Shown: piece by piece, positions 26,005-34,531 of the stretch | Layout: every line of letters starts with the position of its first letter | How positions within the stretch are numbered: the first letter of the stretch is position 1 | Virus record (IMG/VR): IMGVR_UViG_3300008952_002707 | Coordinates: 1 to 64,000 of that record | DNA length: 64,000 bases | Strand: one strand, 5' to 3' | Source of the DNA: a virus | Notes under the pieces: generated by a model | The model's database searches: none | What the model was told of the DNA's origin: nothing | The model's input: only the letters and a program-made list of their open reading frames with translations | Position numbers and translations under genes: made by a program

Positions 26005-26949
26005 GTGTCAAAGATAGTTATAACGGATTATTTTTCAGCCCCGGGATCCCCGGAAACACGTATTTTGGGCAATTTAGTGGGGGTAGAGGCTACAGAAGAA
26101 ACCGAAGTCCTCATGGTCTGGCACGATATAATCGATGAAGACTATATTAAAGATATACCTCGCTTAAAAGGAGTACAGAGATACGGCGTCGGCTTCGACA
26201 ATTTAGATATTGATTACCTTAAATCGCGGGGGATTGTATGTTGCAACAACCCTGATTATGGAGTAGACGAGGTATCCGATACGGCATTGTCTATGATTTT
26301 AAATTTCACCCGTGGCACGACCAGTTACAACGAAAGGGCAAAATGCTTATATAACACATGGCAAGAGAACGTTATACCCACAGTTCGAAGACACTCAGAA
26401 ATGACACTAGGAATAATCGGCGCAGGGCGAATAGGAGGATCACTAATTCAAAAAGCCAAAGCTTTAAAGTTCAACATTGTTTTCTATGATAAGTATCAGC
26501 CGAGTGGAATTGAAAAGTTGCACGGTGTGCAGCGGATGGAATCCTTGGAGGACTTGTTGGGCGCATCAGATATTGTGTCAGTACATATACCCAGCAATGA
26601 CGAAACGAGGGGGATGATAAATAAAGAATTTATAGAGCGTATGAAAGACGACTCGATATTGGTTAATACTGCACGAGGTGATCTGATAGAAAGCTTGGAT
26701 GTCTTATACGACGGATTAAAGTCTAAAAAAATATCTAAGATAGCCTTGGACGTCCTCCCGGAGGAACCCCCGATTACTAGCCCCCTGATAAATGATTGGC
26801 GATCGAGCTTAGGTTGGATTAGGGATCGTCTTATTATTAATCCACATACGGCTTACTACTCCGTAGAGGCTATCGAAGAGATGAGAGTAAAAGCGGCAAC
26901 TAATGCACTGCGTATATTGAAAGGGCAAACACCTTTAAACATTGTATGA
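26005..26949 (+). CDS. D-2-hydroxyacid dehydrogenase (SerA/PdxB-like)
   Basis: A 314-residue enzyme with a GTG start two bases after the FAH stop. LGIIGAGRIGGSLI is the NAD loop. The catalytic trio is present: Arg224 in NTARGDLI, Glu253 in DVLPEEPP and His281 in NPHTAYYS. There is no ACT regulatory domain. It would interconvert a D-2-hydroxy acid and a 2-oxo acid. With the GAPDH-like enzyme and an aminotransferase it recalls the order of SerA/SerC or Epd/PdxB/SerC pathways, though the substrate is unknown. Confidence 0.88.
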   Translation: MSKIVITDYFSAPGSPETRILGNLVGVEATEETEVLMVWHDIIDEDYIKDIPRLKGVQRYGVGFDNLDIDYLKSRGIVCCNNPDYGVDEVSDTALSMILNFTRGTTSYNERAKCLYNTWQENVIPTVRRHSEMTLGIIGAGRIGGSLIQKAKALKFNIVFYDKYQPSGIEKLHGVQRMESLEDLLGASDIVSVHIPSNDETRGMINKEFIERMKDDSILVNTARGDLIESLDVLYDGLKSKKISKIALDVLPEEPPITSPLINDWRSSLGWIRDRLIINPHTAYYSVEAIEEMRVKAATNALRILKGQTPLNIV

Positions 26950-26986
26950 GATCCATTATAATATATAAAGCAAAAAGGGAAAAATA

Positions 26987-27622
26987 ATGAAACATAACCC
27001 ATATCAAGTAATCACGACTTTCGAGGAATTAATAGCCGAGTATTGCGGTGCACCCTATGCGGTAGCCGTAGACAACGCCACAAATGGCTTATTTTTATGC
27101 ATGAAATACCTAGGTCTAGAAGACCAAGAGATAACAATTCCGGCTATTACCTTCATGTCGGTACCCTGTGCTATTATTCATGCGGGAAATAAGGTAAATT
27201 TTGACAAGAATCATCCGTCTATTGTTGATGGAAAGCGCCTTCGAGGGCAGTATAAGCTGGAGCCCTTCCCTATCTGGGACAGCGCGCTGACCTTTAGCAA
27301 GAATATGTATATACCTGGGCAATTCCAGTGCCTTTCGTTTAGTGGTCCCCATAAGTTTTTAAAGCTTGGAAAGGGCGGGATGATTTTGACCGACAGCAAA
27401 GAGGCTTATGATTGGCTGAAACGCGCTGCCTATTTCGGACGTCGTCCCGTAGACCATAAAGTTGAGGAATTTGACATGCTTGGGTGGAATTATTATATGC
27501 TTCCCGAGATCGCCGCAAGGGGAGCTGTTTTGATGCTGGGCATAAAAGATGAAAATGAAGATCTGGAAATTGAATACCAAGATCTATCTAAATATAAAGT
27601 ATATACGGAGGGAAACCGATGA
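26987..27622 (+). CDS. half-length DegT-type aminotransferase-like protein
   Basis: A 211-residue protein matching only the large PLP domain of DegT/DnrJ/EryC1 enzymes (normally about 370). Asp98 in PIWDSAL and Lys123 in GPHKFLKLGKGG match the PLP-binding Asp and Schiff-base Lys. The C-terminal small domain is absent and the gene ends cleanly with an ATGA overlap to the next gene, so this is a settled short form rather than a fresh truncation. It may work as a minimal aminotransferase or with another subunit. Confidence 0.75.
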   Translation: MKHNPYQVITTFEELIAEYCGAPYAVAVDNATNGLFLCMKYLGLEDQEITIPAITFMSVPCAIIHAGNKVNFDKNHPSIVDGKRLRGQYKLEPFPIWDSALTFSKNMYIPGQFQCLSFSGPHKFLKLGKGGMILTDSKEAYDWLKRAAYFGRRPVDHKVEEFDMLGWNYYMLPEIAARGAVLMLGIKDENEDLEIEYQDLSKYKVYTEGNR

Positions 27623-29010
27623 AAAAGGTTATTTTAATACAGCCCTATTATGAAAATATCTGGGAACCTATTGGGTTAGGGTTTATTGCGGGGTATCTGA
27701 AAAAGTACCACGAAGGAGAATTGGATCTACGATGTTATCAGGGAAACTTTGACACAGATGAAACTATTGTGGAAGCATGTATAGGAGCTGATGTAGTTGG
27801 ATTCTCCTGTACCTCTCCGGCGTGGCCGCATGCGCTGCGTTTGGCAGGGGAGATTAAAGAGGTTAGCCCCTCCACTCGAACTGTGTTCGGAGGGTGGCAC
27901 CCGTCCGCGCTTCCACAGGAATGCGCAGCACACCCGTTTGTTGATCAGGTGGTAATTGGAGAAGGAGAAGAGATCTTTCTAGACGTTGTTAACGGAAACA
28001 CCGATCCCATCGTTCGGGGCACAAAGCCATCGATGCTCGATCTCCCATGGCCGGACCGCGAGATTATCAAAAACTATAGAACAGTGGATCTATGTGAAAC
28101 CATGAACGGAAAGAGAACAGCTTCCTTTCAATGCAATCGGGTGTGTCCCGTAGCTTGTGCGTTTTGCGCGGAGAGAGTAATAACCGGAACACGGAACCGC
28201 CGTGATAACCCAATTCGCTCCCGTCCGGTCCCAGAACTGTGTGATGAAATTGAGCATGTTATTAAAGAACTAAATCTAAATTATTTTAAGTTCGTCGATG
28301 CAACGTTTGATATCACCGCAGATTTTGTTATTGAGTTTTGCAAAGAAAAGATTAAGAGAGGCATCACAACAGAGTGGGAATGTCTTATCCATGCTACTTT
28401 TGCTAGTGAAGAGATGTTTAGGTGGCTTAAACTGGCACAATGCCATCAGGTTAATATTGGCGTTGAGACCGGAAGCCCACGAATCCTGAGAGATATCAAA
28501 AAAGGACTCACGATTAAAAGTGTAAAGAATGTGTTTGCTTGGGCCAAGAAACATGGCGTCGAACGAAGGGGCTTCTTCCTCTTTGGTATGCCAAACGAAA
28601 CCCGGGCAGATCTATTACTCACTGAAGAACTAATAGATGAGATCGACCCAGATGTCGTCGGGTTCACCATATTGTGCCCCTATCCGGGAACCGACCTTTA
28701 TAAGCCGGAGCTACATCAAAATGTAGATTGGGAAAAGGCTGATGAATATTCTAACGACTTTTGGTGCACTGAGCACTTCACCAATATCGAGTTGAAAGCG
28801 CAACAAGCCTATTTTAAAACCAAATATGATTTATTGCTTTGCGAACGCCAAGAGGATTCCTCACAAGGCGGAGGCTTCGGCGACATGCGAGAACTAGAAA
28901 AACAGTCGACGTCCACCCCGATTGGAACAAGTGTTAAAAATGTTAAAATGCCAGCACCTCAACCGACCGTAGTACAGCTTGAGCGCTCCAAGACAACGAC
29001 CGAAACTTAA
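27619..29010 (+). CDS. B12-binding-type radical SAM enzyme
   Basis: A 463-residue protein. Residues 1-150 form a cobalamin-binding-like Rossmann domain (VGFSCTSPAW, VFGGWHPSALPQE, VIGEGEEIF). The radical SAM cluster motif is CPVACAFC (Cys176, Cys180, Cys183), followed by VGFTILCPYPGTDLY typical of the family's C-terminal part. Residues from about 415 are Ser/Thr/Pro-rich and flexible. Such enzymes methylate or rearrange unreactive carbons, including on sugars. It is the largest enzyme of the cluster. Confidence 0.88.
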   Translation: MKKVILIQPYYENIWEPIGLGFIAGYLKKYHEGELDLRCYQGNFDTDETIVEACIGADVVGFSCTSPAWPHALRLAGEIKEVSPSTRTVFGGWHPSALPQECAAHPFVDQVVIGEGEEIFLDVVNGNTDPIVRGTKPSMLDLPWPDREIIKNYRTVDLCETMNGKRTASFQCNRVCPVACAFCAERVITGTRNRRDNPIRSRPVPELCDEIEHVIKELNLNYFKFVDATFDITADFVIEFCKEKIKRGITTEWECLIHATFASEEMFRWLKLAQCHQVNIGVETGSPRILRDIKKGLTIKSVKNVFAWAKKHGVERRGFFLFGMPNETRADLLLTEELIDEIDPDVVGFTILCPYPGTDLYKPELHQNVDWEKADEYSNDFWCTEHFTNIELKAQQAYFKTKYDLLLCERQEDSSQGGGFGDMRELEKQSTSTPIGTSVKNVKMPAPQPTVVQLERSKTTTET

Positions 29011-29011
29011 T

Positions 29012-29971
29012 ATGATGAACTTGCTTGTAACAGGTGGCTGCGGCTTCATCGGATCCAATTTCATAAAAATGGTGCTCGATGAGTCTCATCGCGATTTGGT
29101 ATCCAAGGTAGTTAATTTGGATGCTTTAACGTATGCTGGCGATCTAGAGAATACTAAAGATTTTCATGCTGACGACAAATATGTGTTCGAAGAGGTAAAC
29201 TTATGCAACCCCGCCGCGTTACTAAGGGTATTCGTGGAGCACGGTATAACTCATGTGGTACACCTTGCAGCAGAAAGTCATGTGGATAATTCTATTTTAG
29301 ATCCTAGCGCCTTTGTAGACAGTAATATTTTAGGAACGTTTAATCTTTTAAAGATTGCGCGACAACTAAAAGTTGAGAGGTTCCATCACGTGTCAACTGA
29401 TGAAGTGTACGGAGAGCTAGGAGAAACAGGCAAGTTTGATGAGAACACAGCATACGACCCTCGAAATCCATACTCTGCGTCCAAGGCAGCGTCAGATTTT
29501 CTAGTGATGTCTTATTTTCATACTTATAAACTGCCTGTCACAATCTCTAACTGCTCAAACAACTACGGACCTCATCAGCATGATGAAAAATTTATTCCCA
29601 CTGTGATTCGTTCTTTGACAAACAAAAAGAAGATCCCTTTATATGGCGCGGGACTGAATGTCCGTGACTGGATTTATGTAGGAGATCATTGTGAGGGCAT
29701 CTGGAAGGTATTGGAAGATGGCGTTCTAGGGGAGACATACTGTATTGGGTCTAATTGCGAAAAACGTAATGTTGAGGTCATCGACACCATCTGTACATCG
29801 ATGGGCGTTGTCCCGTCTGAATGGGTAGAACACGTTGAAGACCGCTTAAGTCATGATTATCGTTACGCTATCGACAATAAAAAAATTAAAGAAGATTTGA
29901 ATTGGTCCCCTAGAGTCACCTTCGAAGAGGGTATACAGAAAACGATTGATTGGTATAATGAAAAGTATTAA
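29012..29971 (+). CDS. rmlB: dTDP-glucose 4,6-dehydratase
   Basis: A 319-residue extended SDR. I place the start at the ATG just after the preceding stop (29012; 29015 also possible), since the family N terminus MNLLVTGGCGFIGSNF begins there. FHHVSTDEVYGELG is the dehydratase signature with catalytic Thr-Asp-Glu, and PYSASKAASD gives Tyr154 and Lys158. NCSNNYGPHQHDEKFIP and VRDWIYVGDHC confirm RmlB. It makes dTDP-4-keto-6-deoxyglucose. The end overlaps the nucleotidylyltransferase gene. Confidence 0.92.
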   Translation: MMNLLVTGGCGFIGSNFIKMVLDESHRDLVSKVVNLDALTYAGDLENTKDFHADDKYVFEEVNLCNPAALLRVFVEHGITHVVHLAAESHVDNSILDPSAFVDSNILGTFNLLKIARQLKVERFHHVSTDEVYGELGETGKFDENTAYDPRNPYSASKAASDFLVMSYFHTYKLPVTISNCSNNYGPHQHDEKFIPTVIRSLTNKKKIPLYGAGLNVRDWIYVGDHCEGIWKVLEDGVLGETYCIGSNCEKRNVEVIDTICTSMGVVPSEWVEHVEDRLSHDYRYAIDNKKIKEDLNWSPRVTFEEGIQKTIDWYNEKY

Positions 29972-30680
29972 AGGAATTATTTTAGCCGGCGGACAAGGTA
30001 CGCGACTCTACCCTCTCACTAAAGTTACTAACAAACACTTGCTTCCCATCGCAGGGGAGCCAATGATTTATTATCCCTTGCGAAAACTGACCGAAGCCGG
30101 CGTCAAAGATATTATGGTGGTCACAGGTGTTGATCACGCCACCGGGATTACGTCTCTACTGGGCTCTGGGAAAGATCACAACTGTTCCCTCACCTATAAG
30201 GTTCAAGACGAACCTGACGGCATTGCCGGAGCCCTGAGGCTGTGTCGTAATTTCGTAGGAGATTCATCTTGCGTGGTCCTCCTGGGGGACAATATTTTTA
30301 AGGATAATTTAAAAGAAGAGGTGGCATCCTTCTTACAGGGCGACGAAGATTGCCGGCTCTTCTTTAAGCGAGTCGCAGATCCTCGCCGCTACGGTGTGGG
30401 GACCTTTGTAGAAGACAAACTAGTGGAGTTGAATGAAAAGCCTGAAAAGCCCGAGAGCAATTTGGCTTGTGTTGGTATCTACTTTTATTCTAATAAAGTT
30501 TTTGACGCCATTGAACAAGTGGAGCGCTCCGATCGCGGAGAGTATGAGATAACCAGCGTTAATAATACCTTTATTGACAAGGATAGTTGTAGCTGGGCAA
30601 CCCTCGAAGATGTCTGGTCTGACGCAGGAACCATGGACTCCTATCATACCACTAATTGGTTAATGTATAAGGAGAAATAA
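29958..30680 (+). CDS. rmlA: short RmlA-type glucose-1-phosphate nucleotidylyltransferase
   Basis: A 240-residue protein; the start chosen is the ATG at 29958 that yields MKSIKGIILAGGQGTRLYPL, the family N terminus. LGDNIF is the metal-binding Asp region, and LNEKPEKPESN and YEITSVNNTFI are typical of glucose-1-phosphate thymidylyltransferases. It lacks the C-terminal 45-50 residues of full RmlA (about 290), which carry the allosteric site, so feedback control may be lost. It overlaps rmlB by 14 bases. Confidence 0.87.
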   Translation: MKSIKGIILAGGQGTRLYPLTKVTNKHLLPIAGEPMIYYPLRKLTEAGVKDIMVVTGVDHATGITSLLGSGKDHNCSLTYKVQDEPDGIAGALRLCRNFVGDSSCVVLLGDNIFKDNLKEEVASFLQGDEDCRLFFKRVADPRRYGVGTFVEDKLVELNEKPEKPESNLACVGIYFYSNKVFDAIEQVERSDRGEYEITSVNNTFIDKDSCSWATLEDVWSDAGTMDSYHTTNWLMYKEK

Positions 30681-31388
30681 ATGAAGTTGCTGCTGACTAC
30701 TAGAGCAGATAATACTAGCTGGGAGTGGGCCAAACTTGTCCACCCGCTATTCCAACAATATGCGCACCGAATCGGAGCAGACTTTCTTGTACTTGACGAA
30801 GCCACCGACGCCAAAGATGCTACCGGAGGAATCGGCAACGGAGTGTATCAGTACCGAATCCTGAAGCACTATGATTTACACGAGCACTATGATCGGATTA
30901 TAGCTTTGGATACTGACATGATCCTGATGCCATCACTACCCAATCTATTTGACGTTGTCCCCTATGACAGTGTAGGTTCGATTTACGAAGACATAGGTAC
31001 CCGCGCCCCACAACGCCACCAGTGCATGCTTGCCGCGCAGCAACAATTTGGAGAGATCGGATGGACGTCTGGATATATTAATACGGGGGTGTTTGTTACT
31101 TCTAAGTGCCATCGGGATATCTATCGTAAAATTAATGATCAATATTTCGTTGCATGGGGAACAGATGATATTCATATTGGGTACCTCATAAATAAGTATG
31201 GGTATAAGGTTCACGAACTTTCCTATCAGTTTAATCACATGACGATGTATTCTGAAAGCTGGAACGACTCACCCAACCGCTTTGACTCACACATTATTCA
31301 CTATGCGGGTAGAGGAGTGTTCGATGAGGGCGCAGCCCGCAATAAGATGCACCAAGCTCAATTGGATTACGAAAGAGTATACGGATGA
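30681..31388 (+). CDS. GT-A (GT8-like) glycosyltransferase
   Basis: A 235-residue protein. RIIALDTDMILMPS carries the DxD motif (Asp77, Asp79). GYINTGVFVTS and AWGTDDIHIGYLINKYG follow, and HIIHYAGRG near the C terminus provides the metal-binding His seen in GT8-type enzymes. It directly follows the nucleotidylyltransferase gene and overlaps the next by four bases. Confidence 0.8.
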   Translation: MKLLLTTRADNTSWEWAKLVHPLFQQYAHRIGADFLVLDEATDAKDATGGIGNGVYQYRILKHYDLHEHYDRIIALDTDMILMPSLPNLFDVVPYDSVGSIYEDIGTRAPQRHQCMLAAQQQFGEIGWTSGYINTGVFVTSKCHRDIYRKINDQYFVAWGTDDIHIGYLINKYGYKVHELSYQFNHMTMYSESWNDSPNRFDSHIIHYAGRGVFDEGAARNKMHQAQLDYERVYG

Positions 31389-32197
31389 AAAAGCTGATCG
31401 CCGGTCCGTGGGTAGGTGAGTTCGGCTGGGAGCTATTTGCATGGCAGGCGTACGTGCGTGCCTTATCTCGCAATTTTGACCACACTACTATAATCTCTCG
31501 TCCGGGCTCTGAAGCACTATACTCAGACTTCAGTGACCAATTTGTCGGACACATGCCCGACGGCGGACTCACAGATTCCTTTTTCATGCACAATCTAGAT
31601 TTTGTACAGGAATTAAAAAAAGTGATAATGGGAAACCAGATTCGAATGGATAAAGAGACAACCCTCTTTGTCCCTAAACGGCTAGGATTCCCTCCCTACA
31701 CTCATTATGAGCAGTACCTAATGATAGGGGACTATATGATTGCCCCAGAATACGTTGCATATGGGAAGAAAGCTCCGCGGAAGTATGATTATATTTTTCA
31801 TGCTCGCGATCGCAAACTTAGAGAAGAAGACAATTGGTCTCTAGAAAACTGGAGCGAGTTAAAAAGATTACTAGGGGACAAACGGATTGCATGTATCGGG
31901 ACTAAAGCGGAATCTGCCTTAATCGAGGGCACCGACGATCTGCGTGATATCCCCTTAGGAGACCTCTTCGATACACTTCATAACGCCGAGTGTGCATTTG
32001 GTCCCTCCTCCGGTCCGATGCATTTAGTCAGTTTATGCGCGCTCCCTCATGTTGTTTGGTCCATCCCAAATAATAAAATCCGGTACGAGCTAAACTGGAA
32101 CCCTCTACAGACTCCTGTGCTATTTGATAGCAGTAGCGACTGGCACCCCACGGCAACAACCATTTACGAACAATTTATAGACTGGAGCACTAGCTGA
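31385..32197 (+). CDS. GT-B glycosyltransferase-like protein
   Basis: A 270-residue protein. GPWVGEFGWELFAWQ (7-21) resembles the N-terminal glycine loop of heptosyltransferase-like GT-B enzymes, and FGPSSGPMHLVSLCALPHVV (about 203-222) resembles their donor-binding segment. YIFHARDRKLREEDNWSLENW lies at the start of the second Rossmann domain. It may transfer heptose from the ADP-heptose module, an inference from family resemblance. Confidence 0.7.
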   Translation: MKKLIAGPWVGEFGWELFAWQAYVRALSRNFDHTTIISRPGSEALYSDFSDQFVGHMPDGGLTDSFFMHNLDFVQELKKVIMGNQIRMDKETTLFVPKRLGFPPYTHYEQYLMIGDYMIAPEYVAYGKKAPRKYDYIFHARDRKLREEDNWSLENWSELKRLLGDKRIACIGTKAESALIEGTDDLRDIPLGDLFDTLHNAECAFGPSSGPMHLVSLCALPHVVWSIPNNKIRYELNWNPLQTPVLFDSSSDWHPTATTIYEQFIDWSTS

Positions 32198-32198
32198 A

Positions 32199-33062
32199 AT
32201 GACTAAAAAGATTTTAGTTACCGGCGGAGCTGGCTTTGTGGGCTCTAGGCTTATTCAAGAGCTGGTGAAGCTTGAAGGAGTTGAGGTTTATTCTCTGGAT
32301 AATTATTTTACAGGAGTAAGAGAAAACCATGTTGCTGGCGCCACCTACATTGAGGGGGATTGCCGAAATATCGGGACTCATATTGAGTTCTCGCCTGATA
32401 TTATTTATCATTTTGGTGAATACTCCCGAGTTTCGACAAGCTTCGATGACTATGAGCTAGTGTGGGAATATAATGTAGTGGGAACGCGAAGTGTGATAGA
32501 GTTCTGTAAGCAAAATAAGTCCAAGTTAATATATTCGGCGTCCAGTACCAAGTTTGGAGACGATGGGAAAAACAAAGATTGCTCCCCGTATGCGTTCCAT
32601 AAATCCCAAAACACAGAACTAATCAATAATTATGGTGAATGGTTCGGGTTGGATTATGTGATATGCTACTTTTATAATGTGTATGGCGCCGGACAGATCA
32701 GTGTCGGAAAATATGCTACCGTCGTAGGGATATTTGAACGCCAGTATTTAGCTAAAGAGCCACAATCAATTGTCTTCCCGGGAACTCAAACTCGAAACTT
32801 TACTCATATTGAAGATGTGGTCTCAGCACTAGTACTATTGAAGGGACCTTCATCGGGTGATGGATACTGTATTGGAACCGACAAGAGCCACATGATCGTG
32901 GAAGTTGCTAAAATGTTTAGTGAAGATGTAGTATACTTAGATAAACGCGTCGGAGAGCGTTATACTACCTCGATCGACTTGACCAAAATGAATAAGTTGG
33001 GCTGGAAGGCCACAATAGAGTTAGAAAAATATATTGCAGATTTTAAGGAGAATAACAAATGA
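32199..33062 (+). CDS. NAD-dependent sugar epimerase (SDR)
   Basis: A 287-residue extended SDR, last gene of the glycan cluster. VTGGAGFVGSRLI binds NAD; SASSTKFGDD contains the catalytic Ser, and PYAFHKSQN the YxxxK pair Tyr131 and Lys135. CYFYNVYGAGQI and NFTHIEDVVSAL are typical of UDP-glucose 4-epimerase relatives. It overlaps the next, T4-like gene by four bases. Confidence 0.85.
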   Translation: MTKKILVTGGAGFVGSRLIQELVKLEGVEVYSLDNYFTGVRENHVAGATYIEGDCRNIGTHIEFSPDIIYHFGEYSRVSTSFDDYELVWEYNVVGTRSVIEFCKQNKSKLIYSASSTKFGDDGKNKDCSPYAFHKSQNTELINNYGEWFGLDYVICYFYNVYGAGQISVGKYATVVGIFERQYLAKEPQSIVFPGTQTRNFTHIEDVVSALVLLKGPSSGDGYCIGTDKSHMIVEVAKMFSEDVVYLDKRVGERYTTSIDLTKMNKLGWKATIELEKYIADFKENNK

Positions 33063-33286
33063 ATTTAAGCAATCAAGCAGTGGGAGCCCTGATGATGGCT
33101 CTACAAAAATCTTTAATGGAACAGAGCGATATCGTGCCGGTTCTATTAGAGATGGATTTTGTGCAAACAGAAGACGGGGAACTACAGGTAACGAATCCGC
33201 CCGTTGTATCGCTACAGGGTGTTGAAAATACCTCGGAAGACACTTTAAGCAACGAAGATACGACGGTCTTAATCCCGGAAGACTAA
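33059..33286 (+). CDS. small conserved T4-like phage protein
   Basis: A 75-residue acidic protein. AVGALMMALQKSLMEQSDIVPVLLEMDF and the following LQVTNPP are a pattern I recognise from small proteins upstream of gene 55 in marine T4-like phages. It marks the return from the glycan cluster to core genes. Function unknown; no membrane span. Confidence 0.65.
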   Translation: MNLSNQAVGALMMALQKSLMEQSDIVPVLLEMDFVQTEDGELQVTNPPVVSLQGVENTSEDTLSNEDTTVLIPED

Positions 33287-33544
33287 GTGCCCAGATACCA
33301 ATATAAGTGTTCAGCCTGTGAATTATTAACTACAATTAATCACTTATCGACTGAAACCAGGACGGAGTGCCCGCATTGTTTCACAGAAAATACGCTTATT
33401 AAAATGCTTACAAGTTTTACGACTGCCCCAAAAAGCACAGTATCAACACCTCAAAAAACGGGAGATTTGACCGAGGATCAAATTAAAGAATCTCGCGAGG
33501 ACCTTGCGCGTCAAAAAGAAGAGCTAAGTAAGAAAAGAAAATGA
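33287..33544 (+). CDS. FmdB-type zinc-ribbon protein
   Basis: An 85-residue protein with a GTG start directly after the preceding stop. PRYQYKCSAC and TECPHC form a CxxC...CxxC zinc ribbon, and the start PxYxYxC is the FmdB-family signature. The C-terminal 30 residues are a charged helix. Probably a small regulator or nucleic-acid-binding protein; the exact role is unknown. Confidence 0.75.
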   Translation: MPRYQYKCSACELLTTINHLSTETRTECPHCFTENTLIKMLTSFTTAPKSTVSTPQKTGDLTEDQIKESREDLARQKEELSKKRK

Positions 33545-33855
33545 CATTTTATATATTAGTTGCATGCTCGGCAGTATTAAATTTCCTATTGATTTGGTAC
33601 CTGAGCCGCCTTTTGAGAAAATTTTATTTTATATCTGAAAATTTAGCGGATTTGTATCTGACTTTGCGGTCATTTCAAATATTTACCACGAACATGTATA
33701 GTATGGATTCCTATCATGGTGAGCCAATGATTCAAGAACTGGTTTATAGAATCAAAGAAACCAATGTCGAGATGGAAGAATTTCGAGAGATTTTTGAATT
33801 TACCCTTGACGAAGAACTAGAGGAAGAACTTAATGCCACCGAAGAAGAAACGTAA
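33541..33855 (+). CDS. small membrane-anchored T4-like phage protein
   Basis: A 104-residue protein with one N-terminal membrane span (about 3-22) and an acidic helical remainder (YSMDSYHGEPMIQELVYRI). The pattern matches a conserved protein found beside gene 55 in related phages. It overlaps the FmdB-like gene by four bases and the sigma gene by 23. Function unknown. Confidence 0.65.
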   Translation: MTFYILVACSAVLNFLLIWYLSRLLRKFYFISENLADLYLTLRSFQIFTTNMYSMDSYHGEPMIQELVYRIKETNVEMEEFREIFEFTLDEELEEELNATEEET

Positions 33856-34531
33856 AAAAAGTACTAAAAATCATTACTTTACAAGTGTTCATGAAGACGC
33901 AATAATAAAATACGCCAGGTCAGAGGACCGCGAATTGAGGGCAAAACTGTACGAAGAGTACATTCAACCTGCTCTGGACCAAATGGTTGATAAGATTATC
34001 TATACCTATCGATTTACAACGTTGCCAAATATTGATTATTTAAAAGCCGATTGTAAAGTTTGGCTTACTACCATTTTAAATAAGTATGATCCTTCTAAAG
34101 GTTCGAAGGCATTTTCATATTTCTCTGTGGTGACTAAAAATTGGTTTATCCATAAAGTCAAAAGGACCCAAAAGCGTAATCGCACAGAAGTCTTTATGGA
34201 AGACATTCTTAATGAACTAGACGAAGACTTAGTTTCACGCGAACCAACATATGTCCAGAAGAGGACCGAAATGGAGTTCTGGTCGTCTCTCAACACCGAG
34301 ATAGACACGTGGGATGCGTTTATGCTCAAAGAAAACGAGAAAAAAGTCTTAATGGCTGTTCGTATTCTATTAGATTCTGCCGACACTATAGAAATTTTTA
34401 ATAAAAAAGCTATTTATTTATACCTGCGAGAGATCACAGGACTTAACACAAAACAGGTTGTTAACAATCTAAATAAGTTAAGAAAAAGATATAAGGTGTT
34501 TAAAGGCAAATGGCAAAGCGGCGAAATTTAA
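33833..34531 (+). CDS. gp55: gp55-like late-transcription sigma factor
   Basis: A 232-residue protein resembling T4 gp55, the sigma factor that directs host RNA polymerase to late promoters. The N-terminal part (ARSEDRELRAKLYEEYI) and the middle LKADCKVWLTTILNKYDPSK with FSYFSVVTKNWFIHKVKR fit sigma region 2. The C-terminal residues form a basic helical domain with an NTKQVVNNLNKLRKRY helix-turn-helix-like end. It sits just before the virion genes it would switch on. The T4 partner gp33 is not recognisable here. Confidence 0.85.
   Translation: MPPKKKRKKSTKNHYFTSVHEDAIIKYARSEDRELRAKLYEEYIQPALDQMVDKIIYTYRFTTLPNIDYLKADCKVWLTTILNKYDPSKGSKAFSYFSVVTKNWFIHKVKRTQKRNRTEVFMEDILNELDEDLVSREPTYVQKRTEMEFWSSLNTEIDTWDAFMLKENEKKVLMAVRILLDSADTIEIFNKKAIYLYLREITGLNTKQVVNNLNKLRKRYKVFKGKWQSGEI

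Noticed and set aside
26950-26986. TATAATATATAAA as a promoter for the short DegT gene
   Set aside because: AT-rich gap with no -35 element at correct spacing; the neighbouring genes appear to be one operon.
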